The translations under genes and the position numbers were made by a program. From contig NZ_MLHS01000040.1 in NCBI RefSeq assembly GCF_001999335.1, positions 1-64,000 of the forward strand: a stretch of 64,000 nt of DNA. The letters run 5' to 3'. This DNA comes from Rodentibacter sp. Ppn85 (GTDB lineage: Bacteria > Pseudomonadota > Gammaproteobacteria > Enterobacterales > Pasteurellaceae). This document shows positions 8,848-18,189 of this stretch, in pieces. The number at the start of each line of letters is the position of its first letter. Positions within the stretch are counted from its first letter, which is position 1. The notes under the pieces were generated by a model. It made no database searches and was not told the origin of the DNA. It saw nothing but the letters and a program-made list of their open reading frames with translations.

Positions 8848-9786
8848 ATGAAAAAATTTGCAATGGTCTTCCCAGGGCAGGGATCTCAGAGTATCGGTAT
8901 GCTTGCTGAGCTTGCCACCGAATATCCGATTGTTATTGAAACCTTTAAACAAGCTTCTGATGTGCTTGGCTATGACTTATGGCAACTTGTTCAACAAGGT
9001 CCGGTAGAAGAGTTAAATAAAACATGGCAAACCCAGCCTGCACTTTTGGCGGCATCCGTTGCGATTTATCGTGTATGGCAAGAAAAATATCCGCAATTTA
9101 AGCCGGAAGTGATGGCCGGTCATAGTTTAGGCGAGTATTCCGCATTAGTTTGCGCGGGTGTACTGAATTTTCAAGATGCCATTAAATTGGTGGAATTACG
9201 TGGTAAATTAATGCAACAAGCAGTACCTGAAGGCACTGGTGCTATGTATGCGATCATCGGGTTAGATAATGAGTCTATTATTAATGCTTGTAAACAGGCT
9301 GAACAAGGCGAAGTGGTGTCTGCTGTGAATTTTAATTCACCGGGACAAGTGGTGATTGCAGGAGCGAAGGCGGCGGTAGAACGTGCTGCCGCATTGTGTA
9401 AAGAGGCAGGTGCTAAACGTGCATTGCCGTTAGCAGTGAGCGTACCATCACATTGTGCATTGATGAAACCGGCGGCGGATAAATTAGCAACTACCTTAGA
9501 AACAATAGTGGTGAATATTCCGGAGATCGCAGTAATTAATAATGTTGATGTCGCAACAGAATCTGAAAGTGCCGCTATTCGTACGGCTCTTATTCGCCAG
9601 CTTTACAGTCCGGTACGTTGGACGGAAACGGTAGAAAAAATGGCGCAAGACGGTGTACAGGTATTGCTGGAAATAGGTCCCGGTAAGGTATTAAACGGAT
9701 TAACAAAACGTATCGTGAGTGATTTACAGGCAACATCGGTAAATGATCCTGTATCACTTAATTCGCTTGAAGAACTATTAGTATAG
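8848..9786 (+). CDS. fabD: Malonyl-CoA:ACP transacylase (FabD)
   Basis: Transfers malonyl from CoA to acyl carrier protein for chain elongation. The 312-residue sequence has the N-terminal PGQGSQSIGML oxyanion motif, the nucleophile serine in GHSLGEYSALV (about residue 92), an arginine in ELRGKLMQQAVP (about 117) and the histidine in VPSHCALM (about 201). AATAGGAAAA before the ATG is a good ribosome site. It lies 12 bases before fabG. Confidence 0.96.
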   Translation: MKKFAMVFPGQGSQSIGMLAELATEYPIVIETFKQASDVLGYDLWQLVQQGPVEELNKTWQTQPALLAASVAIYRVWQEKYPQFKPEVMAGHSLGEYSALVCAGVLNFQDAIKLVELRGKLMQQAVPEGTGAMYAIIGLDNESIINACKQAEQGEVVSAVNFNSPGQVVIAGAKAAVERAAALCKEAGAKRALPLAVSVPSHCALMKPAADKLATTLETIVVNIPEIAVINNVDVATESESAAIRTALIRQLYSPVRWTETVEKMAQDGVQVLLEIGPGKVLNGLTKRIVSDLQATSVNDPVSLNSLEELLV

Positions 9787-9797
9787 AGGAGAGAAAA

Positions 9798-10526
9798 ATG
9801 CAAGGTAAAATTGCGTTAGTAACGGGGGCAACGCGTGGTATTGGTCGTGCGATTGCCGAAGAATTGGTTTTAAAGGGCGCATTTGTAATTGGTACGGCGA
9901 CTTCTGAAAAAGGCGCAGAAACTATTTCAGCATACTTGGGTGAAAAAGGTAAAGGTCTAGTATTAAACGTGGCGGATAAAGTCTCTATCGAAACGATGTT
10001 GGAACAAATTAAAAATGACTTTGGCGACATTGATATTTTGGTGAATAATGCAGGTATTACACGTGATAATTTACTCATGCGTATGAAAGATGATGAATGG
10101 TTTGACATCATGCAAACTAATTTAACTTCGATATATCATCTTTCTAAAGCTATGTTGCGTTCAATGATGAAAAAGCGTTTTGGCCGTATTATTAATATTG
10201 GTTCTGTCGTTGGTTCAACGGGAAATCCGGGACAAAGCAACTATTGTGCGGCTAAAGCCGGGGTGGTTGGTTTCTCAAAAGCATTAGCAAAAGAGGTCGC
10301 ATCTCGTGGAATTACCGTAAATGTTGTAGCACCGGGTTTTATTGCAACTGATATGACAGAAGTATTAACGGATGAACAGAAATCAAGCATCCTTGCTAAT
10401 GTACCGGCAGGGCGTTTGGGTGAAGCGAAAGATATTGCGAAAGCCGTTGCGTTTTTGGCATCTGATGATGCGGCCTATATCACCGGCACGACTTTACATG
10501 TAAATGGCGGGCTATATATGAGCTAA
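9798..10526 (+). CDS. fabG: 3-oxoacyl-ACP reductase (FabG)
   Basis: Performs the NADPH-dependent reduction of 3-oxoacyl-ACP in fatty-acid elongation. It is a short-chain dehydrogenase of 242 residues with the cofactor loop GATRGIGRAIAE near residue 10, NNAGITRDNL near 85, and the catalytic Ser-Tyr-Lys set in IGSVVGSTGNPGQSNYCAAKAG (residues about 135-156). AGAGGAGAG gives a strong ribosome site. A gap of about 260 bases with its own promoter-like sequence follows before acpP. Confidence 0.96.
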   Translation: MQGKIALVTGATRGIGRAIAEELVLKGAFVIGTATSEKGAETISAYLGEKGKGLVLNVADKVSIETMLEQIKNDFGDIDILVNNAGITRDNLLMRMKDDEWFDIMQTNLTSIYHLSKAMLRSMMKKRFGRIINIGSVVGSTGNPGQSNYCAAKAGVVGFSKALAKEVASRGITVNVVAPGFIATDMTEVLTDEQKSSILANVPAGRLGEAKDIAKAVAFLASDDAAYITGTTLHVNGGLYMS

Positions 10527-10717
10527 TTCCTTGATGGAAATAGTTATTTTTTGTTAGGCGATTTCTCCTTATAAAATCATAGCCAAAGATTTTAGATAAT
10601 GTTAAAATCAGCCACGCAACATAATTTAGTTATGCCTTGAATGTATAAAAGGTATATCGTTATTTTCTCTGTATGTATTTTACTTGTGATTTTGTGGTGC
10701 GACCACTTATGAAAAGA

Positions 10718-10745
10718 TTGCAAGAATGTTAAAAATTCATACACT
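10718..10745 (+). promoter_or_regulatory. Possible acpP promoter
   Basis: TTGCAA (10718-10723), a 16-base spacer and TACACT (10740-10745) resemble a sigma70 promoter 40 bases before acpP. This 259-base fabG-acpP gap shows no gene. A separate promoter would fit the high level of acyl carrier protein. Confidence 0.4.
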
Positions 10746-10785
10746 AACCGCTCAGCAATGAGTTATAACAACATAGGAAAAACAA

Positions 10786-11016
10786 ATGAGCATTGAAGAA
10801 CGCGTAAAAAAAATCATCGTTGAACAATTAGGTGTCAAAGAAGAAGATGTGAAACCTGAAGCTTCTTTCGTTGAAGATTTAGGTGCGGACTCTTTAGATA
10901 CAGTTGAATTAGTTATGGCTTTGGAAGAGGAATTTGATATTGAAATTCCGGATGAAGAAGCTGAAAAAATCACAACTGTTCAATCTGCAATTGATTACGT
11001 TCAAAATAATCAATAA
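10786..11016 (+). CDS. acpP: Acyl carrier protein
   Basis: This 76-residue acidic protein carries growing acyl chains on a phosphopantetheine arm. The attachment serine is in [16 protein letters not shown] (about residue 37). The N-terminus [17 protein letters not shown] and the all-helical acidic composition are typical. TAGGAAAAA precedes the ATG. It closes the fab cluster and is followed by a strong terminator. Confidence 0.98.
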   Translation: MSIEERVKKIIVEQLGVKEEDVKPEASFVEDLGADSLDTVELVMALEEEFDIEIPDEEAEKITTVQSAIDYVQNNQ

Positions 11017-11024
11017 TTTCAAGT

Positions 11025-11053
11025 CGGGCGACCTTTTTAGGTCGCCTGATTTT
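11025..11053 (+). terminator. Terminator after acpP
   Basis: GGCGACCT (11027-11034) and AGGTCGCC (11039-11046) form an 8-bp stem with a TTTT loop, followed by TGATTTTCTT. Confidence 0.85.
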
Positions 11054-11213
11054 CTTACCTAAAATTCCCTTTAAATAGACCGCACTTTCCTTTTATAAAA
11101 TTTGATCTAAATTAGTTTTTCATTAAATTCTTCAAAAAGTACTTATTGAGAATATGGTTTTATACTTCAGAAGGAGTATGATTCGCAAAGTTTTTTAATT
11201 TTTGAGGTATTTT

Positions 11214-12545
11214 ATGCTTTATTTAGAATTTTTATTCTTACTTTTAATGCTTTATGTAGGAAGCAGGTTCGGCGGTATTGGACTCGGCGTAGTATCCGGA
11301 ATCGGGCTTGCTATTGAAGTATTTATTTTCCGTATGCCGGTGGGTAAAGCTCCTATTGATGTGATGCTTATTATCCTTGCGGTGGTAACTTGTGCGGCAA
11401 TATTGGAAGCCGCAGGCGGTTTAAAATTTATGTTGCAAATTGCCGAACGTATTTTGCGTAAAAATCCAAAACGTATCACATTACTTGGACCTATAGTGGT
11501 TTATTTCTTGACGTTTATGCTTGGAACGGGGCATTCCGTTTATACTATCATGCCCATCATTGGGGATGTCGCATTAAAAAACAAAATTCGTCCGGAACGT
11601 CCGATGGCTGCATCTTCTGTGGCTTCACAGCTTGCCATCACCTCCAGTCCGTTATCTGCTGCGGTCGTATTTTATTTAGGTAAAATCACGGCAATGCCGG
11701 GTTTTGAACATATCAGCTTGTTGGATATTATTTGCGTAACCGTCCCGGCAACTTTTGCCGGTACTATCGCCCTTTCTTTATACAGTATGCGCCGTGGTAA
11801 AGAGTTGGAGCAAGATCCTGAGTATCAACGTCGTTTGCAAGACCCGGTATGGTGTGAGCGTATTTTAAACACGACGAGTACGACGTTAAATGAAACGCTC
11901 CCGCAAGGTGCGAAAAAATCCGTTTATTTGTTCTTGCTCGCTTTGGTTACTATTGTCGTTATTGCGATGGTACCGGAAATTCGCACCATTGGCGGGGGTA
12001 AAGCCGTTTCAATGTCTCTCATTATTCAAATGATGATGCTATGCTTTGGCGGGATTATTTTACTTAGTACGAAAACAAATCCACAAATTGTGTCAAACGG
12101 TGTAGTGTTCAAATCCGGAATGGTAGCCGCTATTGCAATTTACGGTATCGCATGGATGAGTGATACTTACTTCCAATATGCAATGCCTGAATTTAGAGCT
12201 GCGATTACCGATATGGTGAAAACTTATCCTTGGACATTCGCGCTGGCGTTATTCGCTGTATCCGTGGTGATTAACAGTCAAGCAGCAACAGCGGTAATGT
12301 TACTTCCTGTTGGAATTTCTTTGGGTATTTCTGCTCCAATCTTAGTGGGGTTAATGCCGGCTACTTATGCTTATTTCTTTATTCCAAACTACCCTTCGGA
12401 TATTGCCACAGTAAATTTTGACGTCACAGGTACAACCAAAATCGGTAAATACTATTTTAACCACAGTTTTATGGTGCCGGGTTTAATCGGTGTGTTAGTC
12501 GCTTGTTTAGTTGGTGTAACAGTCGCTGAACTTGCTATCCGCTAA
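11214..12545 (+). CDS. dcuB: Anaerobic C4-dicarboxylate transporter (DcuA/DcuB family)
   Basis: This inner-membrane carrier probably exchanges fumarate, malate or aspartate for succinate during anaerobic fumarate respiration. The 443-residue protein has about ten hydrophobic segments and family motifs such as GTGHSVYTIMPIIGDVA near residue 102, and a C-terminal block with FIPNYPSDIATVNFDVTGTT near 396. I chose the ATG at 11214, behind GAGGTATTTT, over the TTG at 11202. The symbol dcuB follows the equivalent gene after acpP in H. influenzae as I recall it; dcuA cannot be fully excluded. Confidence 0.85.
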   Translation: MLYLEFLFLLLMLYVGSRFGGIGLGVVSGIGLAIEVFIFRMPVGKAPIDVMLIILAVVTCAAILEAAGGLKFMLQIAERILRKNPKRITLLGPIVVYFLTFMLGTGHSVYTIMPIIGDVALKNKIRPERPMAASSVASQLAITSSPLSAAVVFYLGKITAMPGFEHISLLDIICVTVPATFAGTIALSLYSMRRGKELEQDPEYQRRLQDPVWCERILNTTSTTLNETLPQGAKKSVYLFLLALVTIVVIAMVPEIRTIGGGKAVSMSLIIQMMMLCFGGIILLSTKTNPQIVSNGVVFKSGMVAAIAIYGIAWMSDTYFQYAMPEFRAAITDMVKTYPWTFALALFAVSVVINSQAATAVMLLPVGISLGISAPILVGLMPATYAYFFIPNYPSDIATVNFDVTGTTKIGKYYFNHSFMVPGLIGVLVACLVGVTVAELAIR

Positions 12546-12565
12546 GCTCCTTTTATTTTCAATCG

Positions 12566-12594
12566 AAGCACCTTTTCTTTGGAGGTGCTTTTTT
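12566..12594 (+). terminator. Terminator after dcuB
   Basis: AAGCACCT (12566-12573) and AGGTGCTT (12583-12590) form an 8-bp stem followed by TTTT. Confidence 0.85.
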
Positions 12595-12800
12595 CATTTA
12601 AGTATTGAAAGTGCGGTCATCTTTCGCCGCATTTTTAATTTTTTTGATAGAACTCGTTTTTTTGAAAAATATCTGCTTTTGTACAAGTAAAGGCAGAGAA
12701 AAATTGGAAAATCATTAACACAGAATAGTAAATAAACTCTATTCAAAAGAATAGCCTTTAGTATTAAATCTGTTAGGGAATATTCTCAATAAAGATGAAT

Positions 12801-12829
12801 AAAAAAGCCCTTTCAAAATTTGAAAGGGC
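12801..12829 (-). terminator. Terminator downstream of trhP
   Basis: GCCCTTTCAAA (12807-12817) and TTTGAAAGGGC (12819-12829) are perfect 11-base arms. On the minus strand the stem is followed by six T (12806-12801), so it suits the minus-strand gene trhP, about 100 bases after its stop. The 380-base gap between dcuB and trhP holds only this hairpin, the dcuB terminator and one uptake signal. Confidence 0.75.
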
Positions 12830-12928
12830 AAAATATTTGGAGTCATACTATGAATTGTTGAATAAACAAATCAGGTATGAGTAGGCATTATAGTAATATT
12901 TAAAATAAATGCAACATTTTATTAACAA

Positions 12929-14308
12929 TTAATTGTGTGGATTACGGGTATTGGTGTTCACTAAATTACGCACTAAGAGTGCGTATTCTAAATTGATATC
13001 TTGTGGAATGTCTAAGAACACGAAATGTCCGTCACCTAATGCGGCTTCTAGTTGTTCATTTTTTCGATTTAGCATTCTTTCAATTTTAAAATTGATATTA
13101 CCTTGCGGTGTCATCATTTCCACCTCATCACCAAGTAAAAATTTATTTTTTACTGCGACTTCCGCCATGCCTTGTTCATTACGTTTTCCGGTAAATTCTC
13201 CGACAAATTGTTGGCGATCGGAAATAGAATAGCCGTATTCATAATTTTGATATTCATCATGTGTATGACGGCGTAAGAATCCTTCGGTATAACCTCGGTG
13301 TGCGAGAGATTCTAAGGTATCCATCAAACTTTCATCGAAAGGTTTACCTGCCACGGCATCATCAATAGCTTTTCGATAGACCTGCGCTGTGCGGGCGCAA
13401 TAATAGAAAGACTTGGTTCGACCTTCAATTTTTAAGGAATGTACGCCAAGTGCGGTGAGTTTTTCTACATGTTGTACGGCACGCAAATCTTTTGAATTCA
13501 TAAAATAAGTGCCGTGTTCGTCCTCAAAGGCGGTCATTTGTTCATCCGGCTTTTGTGATTCCGTATAGAGAAATACTTTGTCCGTCACTGTTCCTTCACC
13601 GAGTGTCGGTGCAACATTTTTGACCTCGATTTGTTGTGCCGGATCAATTTTCGGCACAATATTACCAACTTCATCAACCGTACCTTCTTCCATTTTATAT
13701 TCCCAGCGGCAGGCATTGGTGCACGTTCCCTGGTTTGGATCACGTTTATTAATATAACCTGAAAGCAAGCAACGACCGGAATACGCCATACATAGTGCGC
13801 CATGTACGAAAATTTCAAGTTCAATATCCGGCACTTGTTGGCGAATTTCGGCAATTTCATCCAAAGAAAGTTCACGGGACAAAATCACGCGGGTTAATCC
13901 CATTTGTTTCCAGAATTTCACTGTCGCCCAGTTTACGGCATTGGCTTGCACGGAAAGATGAATATCAATGTCAGGAAAATGTTCGCGCACTAACATAATT
14001 AAACCGGGATCCGACATGATTAAGGCATCAGGCTGCATATCGATCACGGGTTGTAAATCTTTAATGAAAGTTTTAAGTTTAGAATTATGCGGTGCAATAT
14101 TCACCACCACATAGAATTTTTTGCCAAGAGCATGGGCTTCATCAATCCCAATTTTTAAATTCGCATGATTAAATTCATTGTTACGCACACGCAAGCTATA
14201 ACGGGGCTGACCGGCATAGACTGCATCCGCACCATAGGCAAAGGCGTAGCGCATATTTTTGAGGGAACCGGCAGGGGAAAGTAATTCTGGTTTAAATGAG
14301 GTTGTCAT
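12929..14308 (-). CDS. trhP: tRNA U34 hydroxylase TrhP (peptidase U32 family, YegQ)
   Basis: TrhP (YegQ) makes 5-hydroxyuridine at the wobble position of tRNAs using prephenate; the role is known from E. coli and assigned by homology. The 459-residue sequence has the U32 N-terminus PELLSPAGSLKNMRYAFAYGADAVY, the signature ELEIFVHGALCMAYSGRCLLS near residue 170, and cysteines in GTCTNACRW that with the earlier pair probably hold an iron-sulfur cluster. The start ATG at 14308 lies behind an AAAAGAGAAAA ribosome region. It is separated from the next minus-strand gene by about 170 bases. Confidence 0.92.
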   Translation of the reverse strand: MTTSFKPELLSPAGSLKNMRYAFAYGADAVYAGQPRYSLRVRNNEFNHANLKIGIDEAHALGKKFYVVVNIAPHNSKLKTFIKDLQPVIDMQPDALIMSDPGLIMLVREHFPDIDIHLSVQANAVNWATVKFWKQMGLTRVILSRELSLDEIAEIRQQVPDIELEIFVHGALCMAYSGRCLLSGYINKRDPNQGTCTNACRWEYKMEEGTVDEVGNIVPKIDPAQQIEVKNVAPTLGEGTVTDKVFLYTESQKPDEQMTAFEDEHGTYFMNSKDLRAVQHVEKLTALGVHSLKIEGRTKSFYYCARTAQVYRKAIDDAVAGKPFDESLMDTLESLAHRGYTEGFLRRHTHDEYQNYEYGYSISDRQQFVGEFTGKRNEQGMAEVAVKNKFLLGDEVEMMTPQGNINFKIERMLNRKNEQLEAALGDGHFVFLDIPQDINLEYALLVRNLVNTNTRNPHN

Positions 14309-14440
14309 AATTTTCTCTTTTCTGATGTCAAGTCAGTAGCTTGCCTTTAGGCAAACTGTATTTAAGCGTCGTATTTTAGGCGGATTTCATTATTTGTAAA
14401 GGAAAAGTGCGGTTGGTTTTCGCAAGGTTTTTTATGAGTG

Positions 14441-14470
14441 GAAAAAGAAATCGCCCACTAAATATGGGCG
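14441..14470 (-). terminator. Terminator after the DUF945 gene
   Basis: On the minus strand CGCCCA (14470-14465) pairs with TGGGCG (14457-14452), followed by ATTTCTTTTT. It begins just after the stop of the minus-strand DUF945 gene. Confidence 0.7.
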
Positions 14471-14475
14471 TTCTA

Positions 14476-16503
14476 TTAGTTTGAAAGTTCACTTTCCGGG
14501 GAGGCTTGTTCCATCAAAAGTTCTCGCTCGATCTCCTCGTAGGGTATCCCATTAATGAAATAGCCATTGTCATTTTTTTCAAACTTAGCCACATAATTTT
14601 TACCTTCCGCTACAAAAGGAGGAAGAACAGTGTCATACGGTTTTATTTCACTTTGAATCATATGCCAGAATGAACTTTGTTCTTTAATCTTACTTGTTTT
14701 TTCATCCGGAATTTCAACTAACCCTTTATCAAAGGAAACCGTTAATAAACCTTTTACTCTATTTAATAAAGACCAATCATGTGATGATTTTGCTTCTTTC
14801 GGTGCTTTATTCATCACACCAGTGGATTCAAATTTTACCGGATAGGCTTTTGTTTCAGGCAATGTGTTGAGATTAAAGCTTACATTGGCATTATTTAAAA
14901 TAAAATTAAGATCTCGCAATGCATTGTTCAAATATTTTTCTTGTGTTGATTTTGTTAAATAAGCCTGACAAAGCGTATAATAATCGCCTAAACAAAACAT
15001 CGAAGACAAATATGATCTATGCTCATGCCCTTTTAGTGGAATAGAAATCGACAAATTCTCAATTTGCATAGCTTGTTCTGGTACACTAATTTTCTTTGTA
15101 TTTAGCGTAAAACTTGCATTATGTTGATCATTTTCCAACGATTCATATTTATTATTAAATGTTAGCTCGGTTATTTTATTGCCAAATAGATCTAAGCTAC
15201 GTAATGAAAAATCCATATTCGAATTTTCACTAAACTCTTTCACCCATTTTTCTTTTAAATAAGTAAAATCTTTATTATCTTTAACAGGCGGTTCTTTTAC
15301 TGCTTGACTGTCTAGCCAAAACGGTAGAAATGCCAGTTCATTGGCAAGATTATAATCAGTGAATTGAATTGCGAGTTTTCCCTCTTTAGCTTCCCATTTT
15401 TGGGATTTTTCCTCGGGCGTTTGTTTCACGCTTTCTACATTCAGTTTAAAATTTCCCTCAGCTTTTGTGAGATCTTGATTGTTTAATTGCAGTATCAACT
15501 CCCCATTTTGTAAATTGAAGTAGGTTTTTTGATTTTTCGGGGCATTCACTGAAATGACGGAAAGTTTGCCATCAAAAGCATCATTCTGAGTCAGGATTGC
15601 ACGAAGTAAATTTGCTCCGGCTTTGATACTTTGATTGTTGCTTTCAAGTTTTTTAAATTCATTATAAAAATTGACCGCACTTGGTACACCCTGTTGATTT
15701 AGGTTGATATTTAATCCGTCAAATGTTGTTTGGCTTTCTTCTGTCGTACGATTTTTATTGGATATACGCAAAATATCACTGCTAAATTTGGTCATTAAAT
15801 TACGTTTTGCCGTGTTATTTTCTTGTTGCGTAGTATGAAATTTATAGGTGGTATTTTTTAATTGTAAGCGTGTATTTTCACCATTTAATAGTGCAAGCTC
15901 GGCATTCTCAGCGGTTAATTCGATATGTGTTAAGTCATATTGACTTGGCGTTACAGGAATAAGATGAAATTTTCCCTCAAGTTTTTTTAATTTGCTGTCG
16001 TTGTCATAGTTAAAACCGGTTAGATCTCCTTTTAATTCAATTTCTTTATTGTTTAGGAAATTTAATTCGATAGCCATGTTTTGCGGTTTATTGGCAAAAT
16101 CACGAAATTCTGCCAGTATACTAGACTGTAAATAGTCGCCAACCGGTGAAAATTTACTATTAATAGTGCTTTTATCAATGGTGATATTTAACGTTTTATT
16201 TAATTTTCGTATAAGTTGATCGGAAAATTTGGATTCCGCCGTAATAAAGAAAGGCAATGTTGTTAATTTAGTGGAAATAATGTCAGTATTTTGAGCTGCA
16301 TCATCTCGAATACTAAAAGTCAGATCTCTGCTAAAGAAATTTTTATTGGTTTCCGTGATAGATAGCATTGCTTGGTTATCTAAAGAATAAGGGAATTTTT
16401 GTAATACTTGATCCACTTTATGGTTAGTATAAATTTGTGCCGCAGAGCCGACGATAGCAAGGATTGTGGCAAGCGTTAAGGTGATTTTTTTTCTTTTACT
16501 CAT
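14476..16503 (-). CDS. YdgA-like DUF945 family protein
   Basis: The 675-residue product starts MSKRKKITLTLATILAIVGSAAQIYTNHKVDQVLQKFPYS (residues 1-40), with one N-terminal hydrophobic segment (residues 7-24) that is a signal anchor or signal peptide. The rest is a long polar, beta-rich region with repeated patterns such as LNNKEIELKGDL. This layout fits the DUF945/YdgA family of envelope proteins of unknown function. It is clearly longer than E. coli YdgA (about 500 residues), so the family call is moderate. It follows adk on the same strand but is separated from it by an uptake-signal terminator. Confidence 0.65.
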   Translation of the reverse strand: MSKRKKITLTLATILAIVGSAAQIYTNHKVDQVLQKFPYSLDNQAMLSITETNKNFFSRDLTFSIRDDAAQNTDIISTKLTTLPFFITAESKFSDQLIRKLNKTLNITIDKSTINSKFSPVGDYLQSSILAEFRDFANKPQNMAIELNFLNNKEIELKGDLTGFNYDNDSKLKKLEGKFHLIPVTPSQYDLTHIELTAENAELALLNGENTRLQLKNTTYKFHTTQQENNTAKRNLMTKFSSDILRISNKNRTTEESQTTFDGLNINLNQQGVPSAVNFYNEFKKLESNNQSIKAGANLLRAILTQNDAFDGKLSVISVNAPKNQKTYFNLQNGELILQLNNQDLTKAEGNFKLNVESVKQTPEEKSQKWEAKEGKLAIQFTDYNLANELAFLPFWLDSQAVKEPPVKDNKDFTYLKEKWVKEFSENSNMDFSLRSLDLFGNKITELTFNNKYESLENDQHNASFTLNTKKISVPEQAMQIENLSISIPLKGHEHRSYLSSMFCLGDYYTLCQAYLTKSTQEKYLNNALRDLNFILNNANVSFNLNTLPETKAYPVKFESTGVMNKAPKEAKSSHDWSLLNRVKGLLTVSFDKGLVEIPDEKTSKIKEQSSFWHMIQSEIKPYDTVLPPFVAEGKNYVAKFEKNDNGYFINGIPYEEIERELLMEQASPESELSN

Positions 16504-16541
16504 ATTGCCCTCAATTTAATATTGAAAATAAACAAGAAAGC

Positions 16542-16568
16542 AACCGCACTTTTCATTGAAGTGCGGTT
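16542..16568 (-). terminator. Paired uptake-signal terminator after adk
   Basis: AACCGCACTT (16542-16551) and AAGTGCGGTT (16559-16568) form a 10-bp stem. On the minus strand it follows the adk stop and is succeeded by GCTTTCTTG. Confidence 0.75.
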
Positions 16569-16581
16569 GAATTTGGGGCTT

Positions 16582-17325
<744 letters not shown>

Positions 17326-17429
17326 TTAAAGTTATTATTAAGAATTAATTTGTTGATTTGATATAATATTTTTACATCTTATTGTGTTACAATTCATCAC
17401 CTTCAAGTCACTTTAACCTTTGGAGTCTT

Positions 17430-17864
17430 ATGCAAAATTTATCGGAAAAACATTTCCATCGTTCTTCGCTAGTTAAATTAAATATGTGGATAACATTTGG
17501 TTCTGGAATATTATTAATTTTCCTCGGATTTATAAATCAACAGATATTTTTAATCTTTGGCGTGATAAATACTATTTTAGGTATTTTCCAGCTAAGTATA
17601 TTAAATAAACCTATCATTTCACTAATGAATAACCATATTCAAATAAAATCCGCCCCGCTAAGCTCAACCAAATACATCAAATATGATGATATTCAGTCCG
17701 TTGAAAATAAAAAAGGCAACTTAATCTTTCATCTTAAAACCAATAAAAAGGAAAAGTTGGTTCTAAATACAGTACAAAAAGAGCAACGGGACGAACTGGT
17801 AAAAGAATTAATGTCAATCAATCACTACATTAAAGAGGAAAAAACAAATGAATTCACCCATTAA
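17430..17864 (+). CDS. Small membrane protein with PH-like cytosolic part, unknown
   Basis: I do not recognise a named family. The frame is open from 17382, but the ATG at 17430 follows TTTGGAGTC at a proper distance, giving 144 residues. Residues about 18-60 form two closely spaced hydrophobic segments (ITFGSGILLIFLGFI and IFLIFGVINTILGIFQL). The remainder (IKSAPLSSTKYIKYDDIQSV and LIFHLKTNKKEKLVL) has a beta-strand pattern like small bacterial PH-type domains; this is a visual inference. Its stop overlaps the next small membrane gene by 17 bases, so the two are probably co-translated. Both lie opposite to adk and ampG. Confidence 0.65.
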   Translation: MQNLSEKHFHRSSLVKLNMWITFGSGILLIFLGFINQQIFLIFGVINTILGIFQLSILNKPIISLMNNHIQIKSAPLSSTKYIKYDDIQSVENKKGNLIFHLKTNKKEKLVLNTVQKEQRDELVKELMSINHYIKEEKTNEFTH

Positions 17865-18156
17865 ATTACATGCTGCCGTATGGATAAGCTTTTTTATCAA
17901 TATTACTTTAAGTCTTATTAGTATTGATGAATACTCCCGATATTTTGATATCGAAATAATCATTGCCTTTATCGTTATCCCTTGGTTAGTCGGTATTTTC
18001 TGCGCAATCGCATTTACTATGACACAGAAAAAATGGCAATTGATTGTCCTAATTATTAGTTTTATTCCCTTTATTCCTATTGGTTTCTTGGGGATTTGGG
18101 GCGTGTCAAAAACAATCTCTGCCCTTAATAAGAAAATGGCTGGTATTGATGAGTGA
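17848..18156 (+). CDS. Small membrane protein, unknown
   Basis: A 102-residue protein with three hydrophobic stretches (about residues 8-25, 32-54 and 64-85) and a short basic tail. GAGGAAAAAACAA before the ATG is a good ribosome site, although it lies inside the preceding gene, which ends 17 bases after this start. Overlap and shared membrane location suggest that the two products work together. I recognise no family. The downstream gene ampG converges from the other strand 33 bases away. Confidence 0.65.
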   Translation: MNSPIKLHAAVWISFFINITLSLISIDEYSRYFDIEIIIAFIVIPWLVGIFCAIAFTMTQKKWQLIVLIISFIPFIPIGFLGIWGVSKTISALNKKMAGIDE

Positions 18157-18189
18157 TTTAATTACATTTTTTAAAACAGTACAAACTTT

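Noticed and set aside
11102..11115. FNR-like element TTGATCTAAATTAG before dcuB
   Set aside because: Left half is perfect but the right half matches only three of five bases. Biology fits an anaerobic carrier, yet the sequence is too weak to call.
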